This document shows positions 23,795-32,866 of a stretch of 64,000 bases of DNA, piece by piece. The stretch is from Hymenobacter chitinivorans DSM 11115 (GTDB taxonomy: Bacteria > Bacteroidota > Bacteroidia > Cytophagales > Hymenobacteraceae). The position numbers were made by a program, and so were the translations under genes. The notes below the pieces were generated by a model, which was not told where the DNA came from, did no database searches, and saw only the letters and a list, made by a program, of their open reading frames with translations. The stretch's first letter is position 1. Every line of letters starts with the position of its first letter. The stretch lies in NCBI RefSeq assembly GCF_002797555.1, contig NZ_PGFA01000005.1, positions 186,001 to 250,000 of the forward strand, given 5' to 3'.

Positions 23795-25366
23795 CTACCA
23801 CTGCGGGTTCTGCTGGAGGCGGTTCAGGTCAACTTCGGTTTGCAGCAAGGGCAGCAGGCGCGACTTGCCCACGATGAAGTTGTTGAAGTCCGGGTCGCGG
23901 GCCTTGAGCAGGTTCACGTTGGTAGCATCCGTGAGCAGGCCCCAGCGCTGCAGGTCAAACCAGCGGACTCCTTCCCCCGTGAGCTCAGTTACCCGTTCGT
24001 GCATCAGCTGGGTGCGCAGCGCTTCCTTGGTCAGCGTGGTGGCTAAGGGGGCCAGTCCGGCCCGCTGCCGCACCTGGTTGACCAGCGGAATGGCCGCCCC
24101 GGGGTTGCCTTGCTCGTTGATGGCCTCGGCCTGGAGCAGCAGCACGTCGGCGTAGCGCATCACCCGCTGGTTGATGGGCGAGTCGAAGTCCTCGAAGTCG
24201 CGGTAGTAGTCAGTCTGGTACTTGCGCCAGTACACGCGGGAGCGGTTGCGAGTGTCTTTGCCGTAGCGGGTCAGGAAGCCCACGCCGTAGACCAGCGTAT
24301 CGGCATCAGAAGCCAGGGCCGTGGGGAACTGGGTTTGGTCCTTGCGGTTGTAGAACACGGTAGCGGCCAGGCGCGGGTCGCGCTGCCCGGTCGTGGTGGG
24401 TTCCTGCAAAAACTCGCGCACCACCCAGGGCCGCACCTCGCCGTCGTTGAAGCCATAGCCGGGCACGCCCCAGAACTGGGAGCGTTGCCCGCCTTGGGAG
24501 GAAGTAGCATCGGGTCCGCCACCGGCGTCGTTGCCGCCCTTCTTCTCGTCCGTAAACTGTACTTCGAAGATGGACTCCGCATTGTTTTCCGTGGTGTGGC
24601 GGAAGTTGTCGGAGTAGTTGGGCACCAGCTGGTATTTGCCCGAGCTGATAACCTGCGCGAACTGGGCCTGGGCATCGGCCCAGCGCTTGTTTTGCATGTA
24701 GGCCTTGCCCAGCAGGGTCTGGGCCGCGCCCTTGGTAGCCCGGCCCACGTCGTTGCCGGTGTAGGAAGTCGGCAAGTCGGCCTGGGCGGCCTGCAGGTCG
24801 CTGATAACCTGGTTCCATATCTGGGTCTCGTTGCCTTGCGGGGGCACGGTGTTCAGGTCGGTGGCGGTGGCCAGCACCAGCGGCACGTTGCCGTAGAGCG
24901 ACACTAGGTTGAAGTAGCACAGGGCGCGCAGAAAGCGGGCTTCGGCCAGCACCCGCTTTTGCAGGGTGGCGTCCATGCCCTGAATGCCGGGCACTTTGTC
25001 GAGGACCTGATTGCAGCGGTAAATGGTGCGGTAATGGTCGCGCCAGATATTGTTCGACACTTCAAAGTCGTAGTTCGTCTGGATGAAGTGCGTGAAGTCG
25101 GCCAGCTCGCCCCAGGGGCTTTGGCTGAAGCCGGTGTCGTCGCGCAAGTCGAAGGCAAAGTTGAGCCAGCGCCGGTACATGCCCAGGCCTTGCAGGCCGG
25201 CGTAGCAGGCGTTGGCGGCCTTCACCGCATCGTCGCCGGTCTTGAAAAACACCTCCGTGGTAGGTAGGTTGGGGTTCACTTGGTCAAGAATATTCTTCTC
25301 GCAGGCCGTAGCACTCAGCAGCAAGGCACTAGCCAGGCCCAGCCGGGTTAAAAAGGAAGCTTTCAT
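23795..25366 (-). CDS. susD: SusD/RagB family outer-membrane glycan-binding lipoprotein
   Basis: 523 residues, usual length. The lipoprotein signal ends in SATAC (Cys22). The N-terminal SusD-like region contains NILDQVNPNLPTTEVFFKTGDDAVKAANACYAGL, and the C-terminal RagB/SusD part includes MRYADVLLLQAEAINEQGNPGAAIPLVNQVRQRAGL, the hallmark of the family, and WFDLQRWG. SusD sits as a lid on SusC and captures oligosaccharide at the cell surface. It begins 36 bases after susC. The neighbouring GH43 and GH5-like enzymes suggest arabinoxylan or arabinan oligosaccharide as ligand. Confidence 0.95.
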   Translation of the reverse strand: MKASFLTRLGLASALLLSATACEKNILDQVNPNLPTTEVFFKTGDDAVKAANACYAGLQGLGMYRRWLNFAFDLRDDTGFSQSPWGELADFTHFIQTNYDFEVSNNIWRDHYRTIYRCNQVLDKVPGIQGMDATLQKRVLAEARFLRALCYFNLVSLYGNVPLVLATATDLNTVPPQGNETQIWNQVISDLQAAQADLPTSYTGNDVGRATKGAAQTLLGKAYMQNKRWADAQAQFAQVISSGKYQLVPNYSDNFRHTTENNAESIFEVQFTDEKKGGNDAGGGPDATSSQGGQRSQFWGVPGYGFNDGEVRPWVVREFLQEPTTTGQRDPRLAATVFYNRKDQTQFPTALASDADTLVYGVGFLTRYGKDTRNRSRVYWRKYQTDYYRDFEDFDSPINQRVMRYADVLLLQAEAINEQGNPGAAIPLVNQVRQRAGLAPLATTLTKEALRTQLMHERVTELTGEGVRWFDLQRWGLLTDATNVNLLKARDPDFNNFIVGKSRLLPLLQTEVDLNRLQQNPQW

Positions 25367-25402
25367 ATCAGAGGCTGATTTTTTACAGAGAGTGGAAAGG
25401 GC

Positions 25403-28400
25403 CTAGAAGCCGGCCTGAATGCCCAGCGTGAAGGAGCGCAGGTTGGGGTAGGAGCCTTCGTCCACGCCGCGGGCCAGGTTGTTGCCCAGGGTGTTGAAGC
25501 CACCGCTGCCCACGGTTTCAGGGTCGTAGCCGGTGTAGTCGGTCACCGTAAACAGGTTTTGGGCCGTGGCCACCACCCGCAGCGAAGTCACGTACTTGGT
25601 GCTTTCCAGCAGCGTCTTGGGCACGGTGTAGCCCAGCTGCAGGTTTTTCAGGCGCAGGTACGAACCGTCTTCCAGCCAGCGCGTGGTGTTAAACCGGGCG
25701 TTGTTGCCGGCGGCATCGCCGTTCTTCGGCCCACCCGATTTGATGGCCCGGGGTGTGGTGGACGAGGGGTTGGCGGGCGTCCAGGGGCTGAAGTCCGCGC
25801 GGTAGTTGCTGTTGTCGGCCGTGTTGTCGGTCAGGAATTTCGACAGGTTCATCACGTCGTTGCCCTGCACGCCCTGCAGGAAGGCCGTCAGGTCGAAGCC
25901 GCCGTAGCCCAGGTTCAGGTTCAGGCCGTACTGCAGCTTGGGAAACACCCGGCCCACGTGGGCCCGGTCCTTGTCGTTGATGATGCCGTTGTTGTCGATA
26001 TCCTTGTAGCGCACGTCGCCGGGGGCCAGGCCAGCCGGGATTTTAGCGTCGCCGGTCTGGTAAATGCCGTCGAACTGGTAGAGGTAGAAGGAGCCCACTT
26101 CGTAGCCCACTTCGGTACGGGTGATGTCGCGCGGGCCGCCATTGAAGAAGTTGGCGGCCCCGCTGCCTTCGCCGCCGGCCCGGCCCAGGTCGAGCACCGT
26201 GTTCTTAATGGTCGTCAGGTTGGCCGTGGCGCCGTAGCGCAGCGGGTTACGGTCGTCGGTGTAGCCCAGCTGAAACTCAACGCCCTTGTTTTCGAGCTTG
26301 CCCAGGTTGCGGAAGGGGTTCGGCCCGGCGTTGCCAAAGGTCAGGGGCAAGGTGGGGTTAATCAGCGCATTGTAGGTCTGCGACACGTAGTAGTCCGCCG
26401 ACAGCGTCAGGCGGTTCGATACGAAGCCCGCATCAAAGCCCACGTTGGTGGTGCGGCGGTCTTCCCACCGGATACCGGTGCTGGCGTAGGCCGTCTGGAT
26501 GGCGCCGTTGCCGTTCTGCACGCTGCCATTAAGCGCGTAGTTAGCGTTGGTGTTAATAAAGCCCTGCGACAGGTAGGAACCCCCGTAAGCGCCAACCAGC
26601 AAATCGTTGCCCAGGCGGCCGTACGAGGCCCGCAGCTTGAGGTCGGAAACGGCGGTGATGCCCTCAAAGAAGGCTTCCTTCGACACGCGCCAGCCTACCG
26701 AAGCCGCCCCGAAGTTGCCCCAGCGCTTGCCCGGCTCAAAGCGCGACGAACCGTCGCGGCGGAAGGCGGCCGTCAGCAGGTAGCGCTGGTCGTAATCGTA
26801 GGTGGCCTGGCCAAAAAACGACTGCTTGGCCCATACATACGACGAGCCGATGGCCTGCGGAGTCTGACTGCCCGCGTCCAGGGCCCAGTAGTAGGTGGGG
26901 CCAGTACCGTAGCCAAAGTTGACGCCGCGGGTAAAGTCCTGCTGGAAGCGCTGCTGGCTGTAGCCGCCCACCAAGGTCAGGTTGTGGTTACCGAAGCTCT
27001 TGTCGAAGGTCAGGGTGTGCTCGGCCATGCCGAAAAGCTCGGTGCCCTGGTTTTCGCCAAAATTCGACAGCTGGGTGATGTCGTTTTGCCGCCAGATGCC
27101 GTACTGGCGCTTCTGCTGGTCGTGGAAGGCGTGAAACTCGGTGGCCAGGTTGAGGCGGTAGCGCAGGAAGTCGAAGATGGATACCTCCCCGTACACGTTG
27201 CCCTGCAGGCGGTTGGAGGTGCCGGTGTCGTTAAGCAGGTTTTGGGAGGCAATGGGGTTGAGGCCGAAGGTGCTGGCATTGGCGTTGCCGATGCCGTAGC
27301 CGCCCGGTACCGTGGGGTCGTACACGGGGTTTACCGGCAGCATCTGCACTACGTTATAAAAGGGCGAGCCATAGAAGGGAATAACGTTCAGGCGGATCTG
27401 GTTAGTGCGGGAAAGCATGGCGTTTTCGCCGAAGCGGAACCGGCCCCGGTTAAAGCCGGTGTTGACGCGGAAGCTGTAGCGCTCAAACTCGGGCCCTTGC
27501 ACGGTGCCCTTCTGGTTGAAGTAGCCCCCCGATACGTTGAAGGTCGAGTTGGGCCCGCCACCGGAAAAGCCCAGGTTGTAATCCTGAATCGAGCCTTGCT
27601 TGAAGAATTCCTCCTGCCAGTCGGTGTCGATGCCGGCCGGCAGATTGGCCGCGTAGGGCTGGCGGGGCAGCCCGGCATTGTCATACGCCTGGTTGTTGAC
27701 GGCCGCCCACTGCGAGGCATTCATCAGGTCGAGGCGTTTGACCAGGTTCTGGACCCCGCCGGTGGCGCTGAAATTGATGGCCGTCGTACCCGCCTTGCCT
27801 TTCTTGGTCGTAATGATGATGACGCCGTTGGCGCCCGAGGCTCCGTAGGGCGCCAGGGCGGCGGCATCTTTGAGCACCTGCACCGATTCGACGTCGGCCG
27901 GGTTGAAGTCGCGCTGGCCACCCTGGCCCTGCACCCACAGCCCGTCGATAACGTAGAGTGGCCCGCTGCCGCTGGCAATGGTGCCCAAACCGCGAATGTT
28001 GATGTTGGGAGCCTGCCCGGGCTGCCCGGAGTTGGTTACCTGCACGCCCGGCAGCCGGCCCTGAATGGCTTCGCCAACGGAGGCTACCGGGGCCCGGCGC
28101 ACTTCCTGGGCGCTGACGCTGGCCACCGAGCCGGTTACGTCCTGGCGGTTCTGGGTCAGATACCCCACCACTACGACTTCGCTGAGTTGCTTGGCATCCA
28201 CGGCCAAAGCCACATTCACCTCACTGCGCCCACTGACGGGCACATCCTGGCTCAGGTAGCCGACAAAGGAAAATGTTAGAGTGGCATTGTCGCCCACGGT
28301 GAGCGAGTAGCGGCCATCCGGGTCGGTGGTGACGCCGTTGGTGGTGCCTTTTTCAAGTACCGTCACCCCGGGCATGGGCTGTCCTTTCTCATCAAGCACG

Positions 28401-28564
28401 CGCCCAGTCACGGGGGTAGCAATCGGCTGGGAGGTCGGGGCTGCGCCGGTGGGGGGCAGGGCGAAGGCAGCCGCGTCGGCGGATACTGCCGGAAGCAGGA
28501 GCAAACCGCAAAGCGTAGCGGCGGGTACAGTCAGCCTGCGTAAGCTGAGTAAGGAGTCCTTCAT
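25403..28564 (-). CDS. susC: SusC/RagA family TonB-linked outer-membrane transporter
   Basis: 1053 residues. Signal peptide (to about residue 32), then a carboxypeptidase-regulatory-like domain (VTGRVLDEKGQPMPGVTV, about 50-135), then the TonB plug with VVVGYLTQNRQDVTGSVASV and the SusC-type segment RGLGTIASGSGPLYVIDG, and a C-terminal beta-barrel ending in an aromatic residue (GIQAGF). SusC imports oligosaccharides through the outer membrane using TonB energy. Two LacI-type operators lie 55-95 bases upstream of the start, so repression by the local LacI protein is likely. No sigma or anti-sigma genes and no hybrid two-component regulator accompany it. Confidence 0.96.
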   Translation of the reverse strand: MKDSLLSLRRLTVPAATLCGLLLLPAVSADAAAFALPPTGAAPTSQPIATPVTGRVLDEKGQPMPGVTVLEKGTTNGVTTDPDGRYSLTVGDNATLTFSFVGYLSQDVPVSGRSEVNVALAVDAKQLSEVVVVGYLTQNRQDVTGSVASVSAQEVRRAPVASVGEAIQGRLPGVQVTNSGQPGQAPNINIRGLGTIASGSGPLYVIDGLWVQGQGGQRDFNPADVESVQVLKDAAALAPYGASGANGVIIITTKKGKAGTTAINFSATGGVQNLVKRLDLMNASQWAAVNNQAYDNAGLPRQPYAANLPAGIDTDWQEEFFKQGSIQDYNLGFSGGGPNSTFNVSGGYFNQKGTVQGPEFERYSFRVNTGFNRGRFRFGENAMLSRTNQIRLNVIPFYGSPFYNVVQMLPVNPVYDPTVPGGYGIGNANASTFGLNPIASQNLLNDTGTSNRLQGNVYGEVSIFDFLRYRLNLATEFHAFHDQQKRQYGIWRQNDITQLSNFGENQGTELFGMAEHTLTFDKSFGNHNLTLVGGYSQQRFQQDFTRGVNFGYGTGPTYYWALDAGSQTPQAIGSSYVWAKQSFFGQATYDYDQRYLLTAAFRRDGSSRFEPGKRWGNFGAASVGWRVSKEAFFEGITAVSDLKLRASYGRLGNDLLVGAYGGSYLSQGFINTNANYALNGSVQNGNGAIQTAYASTGIRWEDRRTTNVGFDAGFVSNRLTLSADYYVSQTYNALINPTLPLTFGNAGPNPFRNLGKLENKGVEFQLGYTDDRNPLRYGATANLTTIKNTVLDLGRAGGEGSGAANFFNGGPRDITRTEVGYEVGSFYLYQFDGIYQTGDAKIPAGLAPGDVRYKDIDNNGIINDKDRAHVGRVFPKLQYGLNLNLGYGGFDLTAFLQGVQGNDVMNLSKFLTDNTADNSNYRADFSPWTPANPSSTTPRAIKSGGPKNGDAAGNNARFNTTRWLEDGSYLRLKNLQLGYTVPKTLLESTKYVTSLRVVATAQNLFTVTDYTGYDPETVGSGGFNTLGNNLARGVDEGSYPNLRSFTLGIQAGF

Positions 28565-28617
28565 AACTGGAGTGGGTAGGAGTGGAAGGAATGGAGGGGA
28601 AAGAGGCGAATTCTGCT

Positions 28618-28629
28618 ACAAACGTTTGC
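28618..28629. promoter_or_regulatory. LacI-type operator 1 upstream of susC
   Basis: ACAAACGTTTGC, matching the 12-bp palindrome GCAAACGTTTGC at 11 positions, 54 bases upstream of the susC start. Confidence 0.75.
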
Positions 28630-28645
28630 AGGGAAATTGTCAATT

Positions 28646-28657
28646 GCAAACGTTTGC
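28646..28657. promoter_or_regulatory. LacI-type operator 2 upstream of susC
   Basis: Perfect palindrome GCAAACGTTTGC, 28 bases (between centres) from operator 1, allowing cooperative or looped binding. Confidence 0.8.
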
Positions 28658-28934
28658 GTGGAGAAGTTGAAAAAGTCCCTGTTCAGCAGGGGAAATCAGA
28701 CACTTTTACGGGCCCTGGTAAGGTGGGTGGGATTGGTAGGGCCAACTCAATACTACCCGGGTTTCTGCGTAACTATAGAGACTAATTTAAGCAATGTCAA
28801 GAAATTATATAAAGTATTTATAACAAAAACCAATTGTTGCGCTTGATCCGGCAAGTACGTGCGTCCTGCTACTCAGGCCGAATCGGAATACTATTGGCTG
28901 TTACACCGGGTGTTTAGCCGCGGCAGTTTCTTTC

Positions 28935-28946
28935 GCAAACGTTTGC
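28935..28946. promoter_or_regulatory. LacI-type operator 3 in the susC / GH5-like intergenic gap
   Basis: Perfect GCAAACGTTTGC. The gap 28565-29125 between the susC start and the stop of the GH5-like gene is otherwise AT-rich around 28770-28850 and shows no gene. Since both neighbours are on the minus strand, this site could act on a distal susC promoter. Confidence 0.7.
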
Positions 28947-29125
28947 AATCAAGCATTGGTGGTGTGAGTTGCTTAGAGGGAGCAATTGTAAGTAAGCCCG
29001 TACGGATGAGGGTAGTAATCAGATGAGTACTGCTTTAAGTAGTCGCTCTGCCTTTTGCACAGCTTTGTGTGGTCTGGTCGTAAAAAAATCAACCTAGTCA
29101 GGAGGGCCGTCCATCTATTGCTGGG

Positions 29126-30226
29126 TTACTTCCCGTTTAGCTTCTGGATAAGCTCGGTTTCCTCTTTGCGGTATGGGGTACCGTCACGCCGAAATACTTC
29201 GTGAAACCACTCTGCTGGCTCGCTGCCGTCGGGCAAGGGTGTGTCCCACTGGTATTTAGTATTCGTTTTGCCATCCACTAGCCCCCAGTTGATGGCCCCC
29301 ACGTTCTGGGTTTTGAGCATGGGCATGATGGTGGCAAAGCGCGAGTTGCGGGGGCGCGCCATGTACTCAGTGCAGATAAGGGGGCGGCCGTGGGTTTCCA
29401 GCAGCTCGATAAGCCGCTGATGAATAGCAACTTCATCATAGCTGTGGTAGGTGATGACGTCGGAGTGCTGCGCCTGATAGGTGTTCAGAGCCTGAAAGTC
29501 CCAGGCCCACAGGCCCACGCTCAGCGGCTGGTCGGGATTTACGGCCCGGGCCCAGGCAAACACGTTGCGCAACAGGGGCAGGGAAGTAGTGAGCTTGCCC
29601 GAGTTACCCGGCTCGTTGTATAAGTCCCAGAGTAAGATTCGCTTGTCGTGCTTGAAGGTGCTGAGCACATCCTGCACGTAGGGTTTCAGCGCCATAAAGG
29701 TGGCCGAGTCCCGCGAAGCCGGGTCGCCGGGGTCCTGCAGCCAACCAGAATTGTGAATTCCGGGTTTCGGCACCGGCTGAGCTCCTGTGTTGGCCTGCTT
29801 GTTCCAGCAGTCGTCGAAGAAGACGAACATCGTCTGGATGTGGTGCTTGTCGGCCAGGGCCAAATAGGCGTTGATACGCGCCTTGAATCCTTTGGGGTCT
29901 TGTTTCCAGGCCAGACTGTGCAGAAAAACCCGCATCGTGTTGAAGCCAATTCCTTCGGCCAGGCCCAGCTCCCGGTCAATGGTGGCCGGGTCGAAAGTAT
30001 CGGCCTGCCACATTTCGAGCTGGTTGATAGCCGTGCTGGGCGTAAAGTTGGCGCCGCTTATCCAGGTGTGCGCCTTGTACCATGCCTGCGCCTTTTCCGC
30101 CGTCCAGCGCTGCCCAACGGCCTGAGCCGCGCTACTGGCCGGGCTCTTAGTCCGGGCCTTGGGCGTTTGCGCATAAGCACTGCCACAGGTCAGTAGCAGG
30201 GAAATAAACAGTAGCAGCTTCGTCAT
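29126..30226 (-). CDS. secreted glycoside hydrolase, GH5-like (cellulase/xylanase fold)
   Basis: 366 residues with a signal peptide of about 19 residues (ends SAYAQ). The TIM-barrel of clan GH-A is indicated by NTMRVFLHSLAW on strand 2-3, the acid/base Glu in LLWDLYNEPGNS near residue 200, the HSYDE segment, and the nucleophile Glu in PLICTEYMARP near residue 285. Homologues are often annotated as 1,4-beta-xylanase or cellulase-family glycosidase; exact family and substrate are uncertain. The protein lacks a lipobox, so it should be periplasmic or secreted. A LacI-type operator lies 20 bases upstream, placing it in the same regulon as susC and the GH43 genes. Confidence 0.85.
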   Translation of the reverse strand: MTKLLLFISLLLTCGSAYAQTPKARTKSPASSAAQAVGQRWTAEKAQAWYKAHTWISGANFTPSTAINQLEMWQADTFDPATIDRELGLAEGIGFNTMRVFLHSLAWKQDPKGFKARINAYLALADKHHIQTMFVFFDDCWNKQANTGAQPVPKPGIHNSGWLQDPGDPASRDSATFMALKPYVQDVLSTFKHDKRILLWDLYNEPGNSGKLTTSLPLLRNVFAWARAVNPDQPLSVGLWAWDFQALNTYQAQHSDVITYHSYDEVAIHQRLIELLETHGRPLICTEYMARPRNSRFATIMPMLKTQNVGAINWGLVDGKTNTKYQWDTPLPDGSEPAEWFHEVFRRDGTPYRKEETELIQKLNGK

Positions 30227-30245
30227 ACAATAAACGGGTGGAATT

Positions 30246-30257
30246 TCAAACGTTTGC
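30246..30257. promoter_or_regulatory. LacI-type operator 4 upstream of the GH5-like gene
   Basis: TCAAACGTTTGC, one mismatch to the palindrome, 20 bases upstream of the minus-strand start at 30226. Confidence 0.75.
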
Positions 30258-30474
30258 GTGCGGACAGTAAGGGTGTAACGAATTGGATTGAGAACTGCTC
30301 GGAGTTTTGAAGTGGTCCAGTGGCAAGAATATAGTTCTTATCTTTCTAAGATATATTCTATATTATTGCCATTGCTCCGCTGTTTAAGGTTTGTTGCCTG
30401 AGTAGCATCCAGCGCCCGGCTTATTATCAGAATGATGAATTAGCTCAGCATTGCCCGTGTACGGAAGTATTAAC

Positions 30475-30486
30475 GCAAACGTTTGC
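30475..30486. promoter_or_regulatory. LacI-type operator 5 upstream of the plus-strand GH43 gene
   Basis: Perfect GCAAACGTTTGC, 79 bases before the start at 30565. The divergent gap 30227-30564 holds operators 4 and 5 and an AT-rich stretch near 30330-30360 (ATATATTCTATATTATT) that probably contains both promoters. Confidence 0.8.
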
Positions 30487-30564
30487 ATATTGTTTAGCTA
30501 GTCTGATCAAAGCTTGATTTGGTTGCCCAACCTGTTTTCTGCACTTCCTACCTACCTTTCTCAC

Positions 30565-31635
30565 ATGCCCTCCCGTCGTCATTTCCTTCAGCAAGCCGGT
30601 AGTGGCCTGGCAGCTCTGGCCCTGCACAGCCAGGCCTTAGCGCGCGCCGCGGCCCGGACGTATACCAACCCAGTATACGCGGGGCAGTTTCCCGACCCTT
30701 TCGTGCTGCGTCATCAGGGGCGCTACTATGCTTTTGGCACTACCGGGCAAGGGCGGACAACTGATGGGCGCATTTTCACGGTCCTTACCTCGGCCAATCT
30801 GGTCGACTGGAAGCCGGTGGGAGGAGCTCTTACCCCGCCCGAAGGAGCCACCGGAGCCGATTTCTGGGCTCCGGAAGTGCTCTACCACCAGGGTACTTTC
30901 TACATGTACTATTCCGTGGGTGGCGGCGCTATCGGTGCCTCCGTAGGGCACCGGCTGCACGTGGCAACCAGCAAAACCCCGCAGGGTCCCTACGCGCAAG
31001 TTGCCCTACTCGACGTGCCCGACAGCAAGTTTACCATTGATGCTCACCCGTTTCAGGACACGGACGGGCAGTGGTATATGTTCTACGCCCGCGACTTTAT
31101 TGATTCTGCTAATGGCTACCGCCCCGGTACTGGCCTGGTCGTCGACCGCCTCGTCGATATGACCCGCCTGGCCGGGGAAAGCCGTACGGTGATGCGCGCC
31201 CGCCACGACTGGACGGTGTTCGAAAAAAACCGCCTTATGCCGCTCTACGGCAACCGCACCTTTGCCGAGTGGCACACCCTGGAAGGTCCTTTCGTGCGCA
31301 AACACGCCGGCAAGTACTACTGCTTCTACAGCGGGGCTAACTTCCTGACGCCCCGCTACGGAGTCGACTACTGCGTGGCCGATTCTATTATGGGCCCGTA
31401 CTCGGATGCCGGCGCTGAAAAAGGACCCCGGGTGTTGCACGCCGTGGCAGGACACGTGCGCGGGCCGGGGCATCATTCCCACGTTTTAAGCCCGGACGGT
31501 AAAACGGAGTACCTGGTTTACCATGCCTGGGACAAGGCCATGAAGGAGCGGCAGCTTTGCATCGACAAGCTGGCCTGGACAGCCCAGGGGCCTCGCTGCC
31601 AGGGACCTACCTACACGCCCCAGCCGCTACCCTAG
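30565..31635 (+). CDS. GH43 family glycosidase with a twin-arginine-type signal
   Basis: 356 residues from the ATG at 30565; an open extension upstream lacks support. The N-terminus MPSRRHFLQQAGSGLAALAL resembles a Tat signal (S-R-R-x-F-L). The single GH43 domain shows the catalytic Asp in FPDPFVLRHQGRYYAFGTT, the second Asp in TIDAHPFQDTDGQWYMFY, and the acid Glu in TLEGPFVRKHAGKYYCFYSG. HVRGPGHHSHV is the conserved late loop. Overall it resembles arabinan endo- or exo-arabinosidases. It is divergent from the GH5-like gene, sharing a regulatory gap with two LacI operators, and is followed by the regulator gene. Confidence 0.88.
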   Translation: MPSRRHFLQQAGSGLAALALHSQALARAAARTYTNPVYAGQFPDPFVLRHQGRYYAFGTTGQGRTTDGRIFTVLTSANLVDWKPVGGALTPPEGATGADFWAPEVLYHQGTFYMYYSVGGGAIGASVGHRLHVATSKTPQGPYAQVALLDVPDSKFTIDAHPFQDTDGQWYMFYARDFIDSANGYRPGTGLVVDRLVDMTRLAGESRTVMRARHDWTVFEKNRLMPLYGNRTFAEWHTLEGPFVRKHAGKYYCFYSGANFLTPRYGVDYCVADSIMGPYSDAGAEKGPRVLHAVAGHVRGPGHHSHVLSPDGKTEYLVYHAWDKAMKERQLCIDKLAWTAQGPRCQGPTYTPQPLP

Positions 31636-31711
31636 GTCGGTGCGGGCCGCGCCTGGGCACCGAGGGTCAGTAAGCAGGGTCTTCCGCCCGAAACAAAAGC
31701 GCATCCTTTCC

Positions 31712-31757
31712 GCAAAATTTGCGTTGCTTGGCCAGCTATTTGCGTAAAACGTTGCGC
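31712..31757 (+). promoter_or_regulatory. degenerate LacI-like operators upstream of the regulator gene
   Basis: GCAAAATTTGC (31712-31722), an 11-bp version of the operator with one central base, and GCGTAAAACGTTGCGC (31742-31757), a weaker palindrome, both 45-90 bases before the regulator's start. They may serve autoregulation. Confidence 0.4.
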
Positions 31758-31802
31758 ATCCTGTACCCCGAGCTGTTTTTTCATTTTCAATTTATTACGG
31801 TT

Positions 31803-32846
31803 GTGGCCCGCACAAAAGCTTCTATTTCAGATCTGGCGAAGCAGCTGGGAGTTTCGGTTTCTACCGTTTCCCGGGCCCTGAGCGACCATCCCACCATCAG
31901 TGCGGCCACCAAGAAAAAGGTTTGGAAGCTGGCTCAGGAGCTGCACTACCAGCCCAACCACATGGCGGCGGGCCTCCGCAAAGGCCGCAGCAACCTGCTC
32001 GGCGTAATTGTGCCCCATATCGATGGTCATTTCTTTACCATGGTCGTCAAGGGCATTGAAACCGTAGCCACCAAGGCGGGTTTCAACGTGATGATCTGCC
32101 AGTCGAATGAGGATGTGAAGCACGAGCAGAAAAACATCGAGTCCTTGCTCAGTGCCCAGGTCGAGGGTATTCTGGTGTCGTTGGCGCGCAACACGCTTGA
32201 CTCCCGGCATTTCGACAAGGTGCGCAAGCAGGAAATACCCCTGGTATTCTTCGACCGGGTGCTCGACGGGCTCGACGTCAGCGCGGTGGTGATTGACGAC
32301 CGGGAAGGGGGGTACCAGTCGACGAAGCACCTGCTGGCCCAGGGCTGCCGCCGGATTGCGCATTTTGGCGGTCCGCTGCACCTGAATATCTACAAAAACC
32401 GGCGCCTGGGCTATATCGACGCGCTGCTGGAGGCCGGCCTGCCCGTGGACGAGGAGCTGATTTACCACTGCGACATGACCCAGGAAGACGGCGTCACGGG
32501 TATGCAGCGCATGCTGCAACTGAAGAAGCGCCCGGACGCCATTTTTTCCGCCAGTGACTTTTCCATTGTGGGCGCCTTGCAGGAGTTGAAGCGGCAGGGG
32601 CTGCGGGTACCTCAGGACATTGCGCTGTCCGGGTTCAGCAACGAGACGTTCACCTCCATGACGGAACCCATGCTGACTACCGTGGATCAGCGCTGTGAGC
32701 AGATGGGGCAGGCAGCCGTGCGGCTGTTTCTGGAAATGCTGGAGGAGCGCAGCGCCCTGTTTTCGCCCCGCCGCATTGTGCTCCAGCCCGATTTATTGAT
32801 TCGGGGCTCGTCCTTGCGGGCGGTGAAGGAGGCAGTGGGGAAGTAG
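31803..32846 (+). CDS. LacI/GalR family transcriptional regulator
   Basis: 347 residues from the GTG at 31803 (VARTKASISDLAKQLGVSV); no in-frame ATG precedes it. The N-terminal HTH is typical: ISDLAKQLGVSVSTVSRALSDHPTIS, with the hinge helix HYQPNHMAAGLRKG. The periplasmic-binding-protein-like effector domain (about 60-340) contains LGVIVPHIDGHFFTMVVKGIE and FSASDFSIVGALQELKRQGLRVPQDIALSGFSNE-type segments. It probably binds the GCAAACGTTTGC operators before susC and the glycosidase genes and releases them with a pentose-derived inducer. The inducer is not deducible. The 21-bp repeat array begins 20 bases after its stop. Confidence 0.93.
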   Translation: MARTKASISDLAKQLGVSVSTVSRALSDHPTISAATKKKVWKLAQELHYQPNHMAAGLRKGRSNLLGVIVPHIDGHFFTMVVKGIETVATKAGFNVMICQSNEDVKHEQKNIESLLSAQVEGILVSLARNTLDSRHFDKVRKQEIPLVFFDRVLDGLDVSAVVIDDREGGYQSTKHLLAQGCRRIAHFGGPLHLNIYKNRRLGYIDALLEAGLPVDEELIYHCDMTQEDGVTGMQRMLQLKKRPDAIFSASDFSIVGALQELKRQGLRVPQDIALSGFSNETFTSMTEPMLTTVDQRCEQMGQAAVRLFLEMLEERSALFSPRRIVLQPDLLIRGSSLRAVKEAVGK

Positions 32847-32866
32847 GGGCTGGCGGTTCGGGTTGG

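Noticed and set aside
25559..28279. 906-codon open frame antisense to susC
   Set aside because: GC-rich shadow of susC with no recognisable domain; susC is certain.
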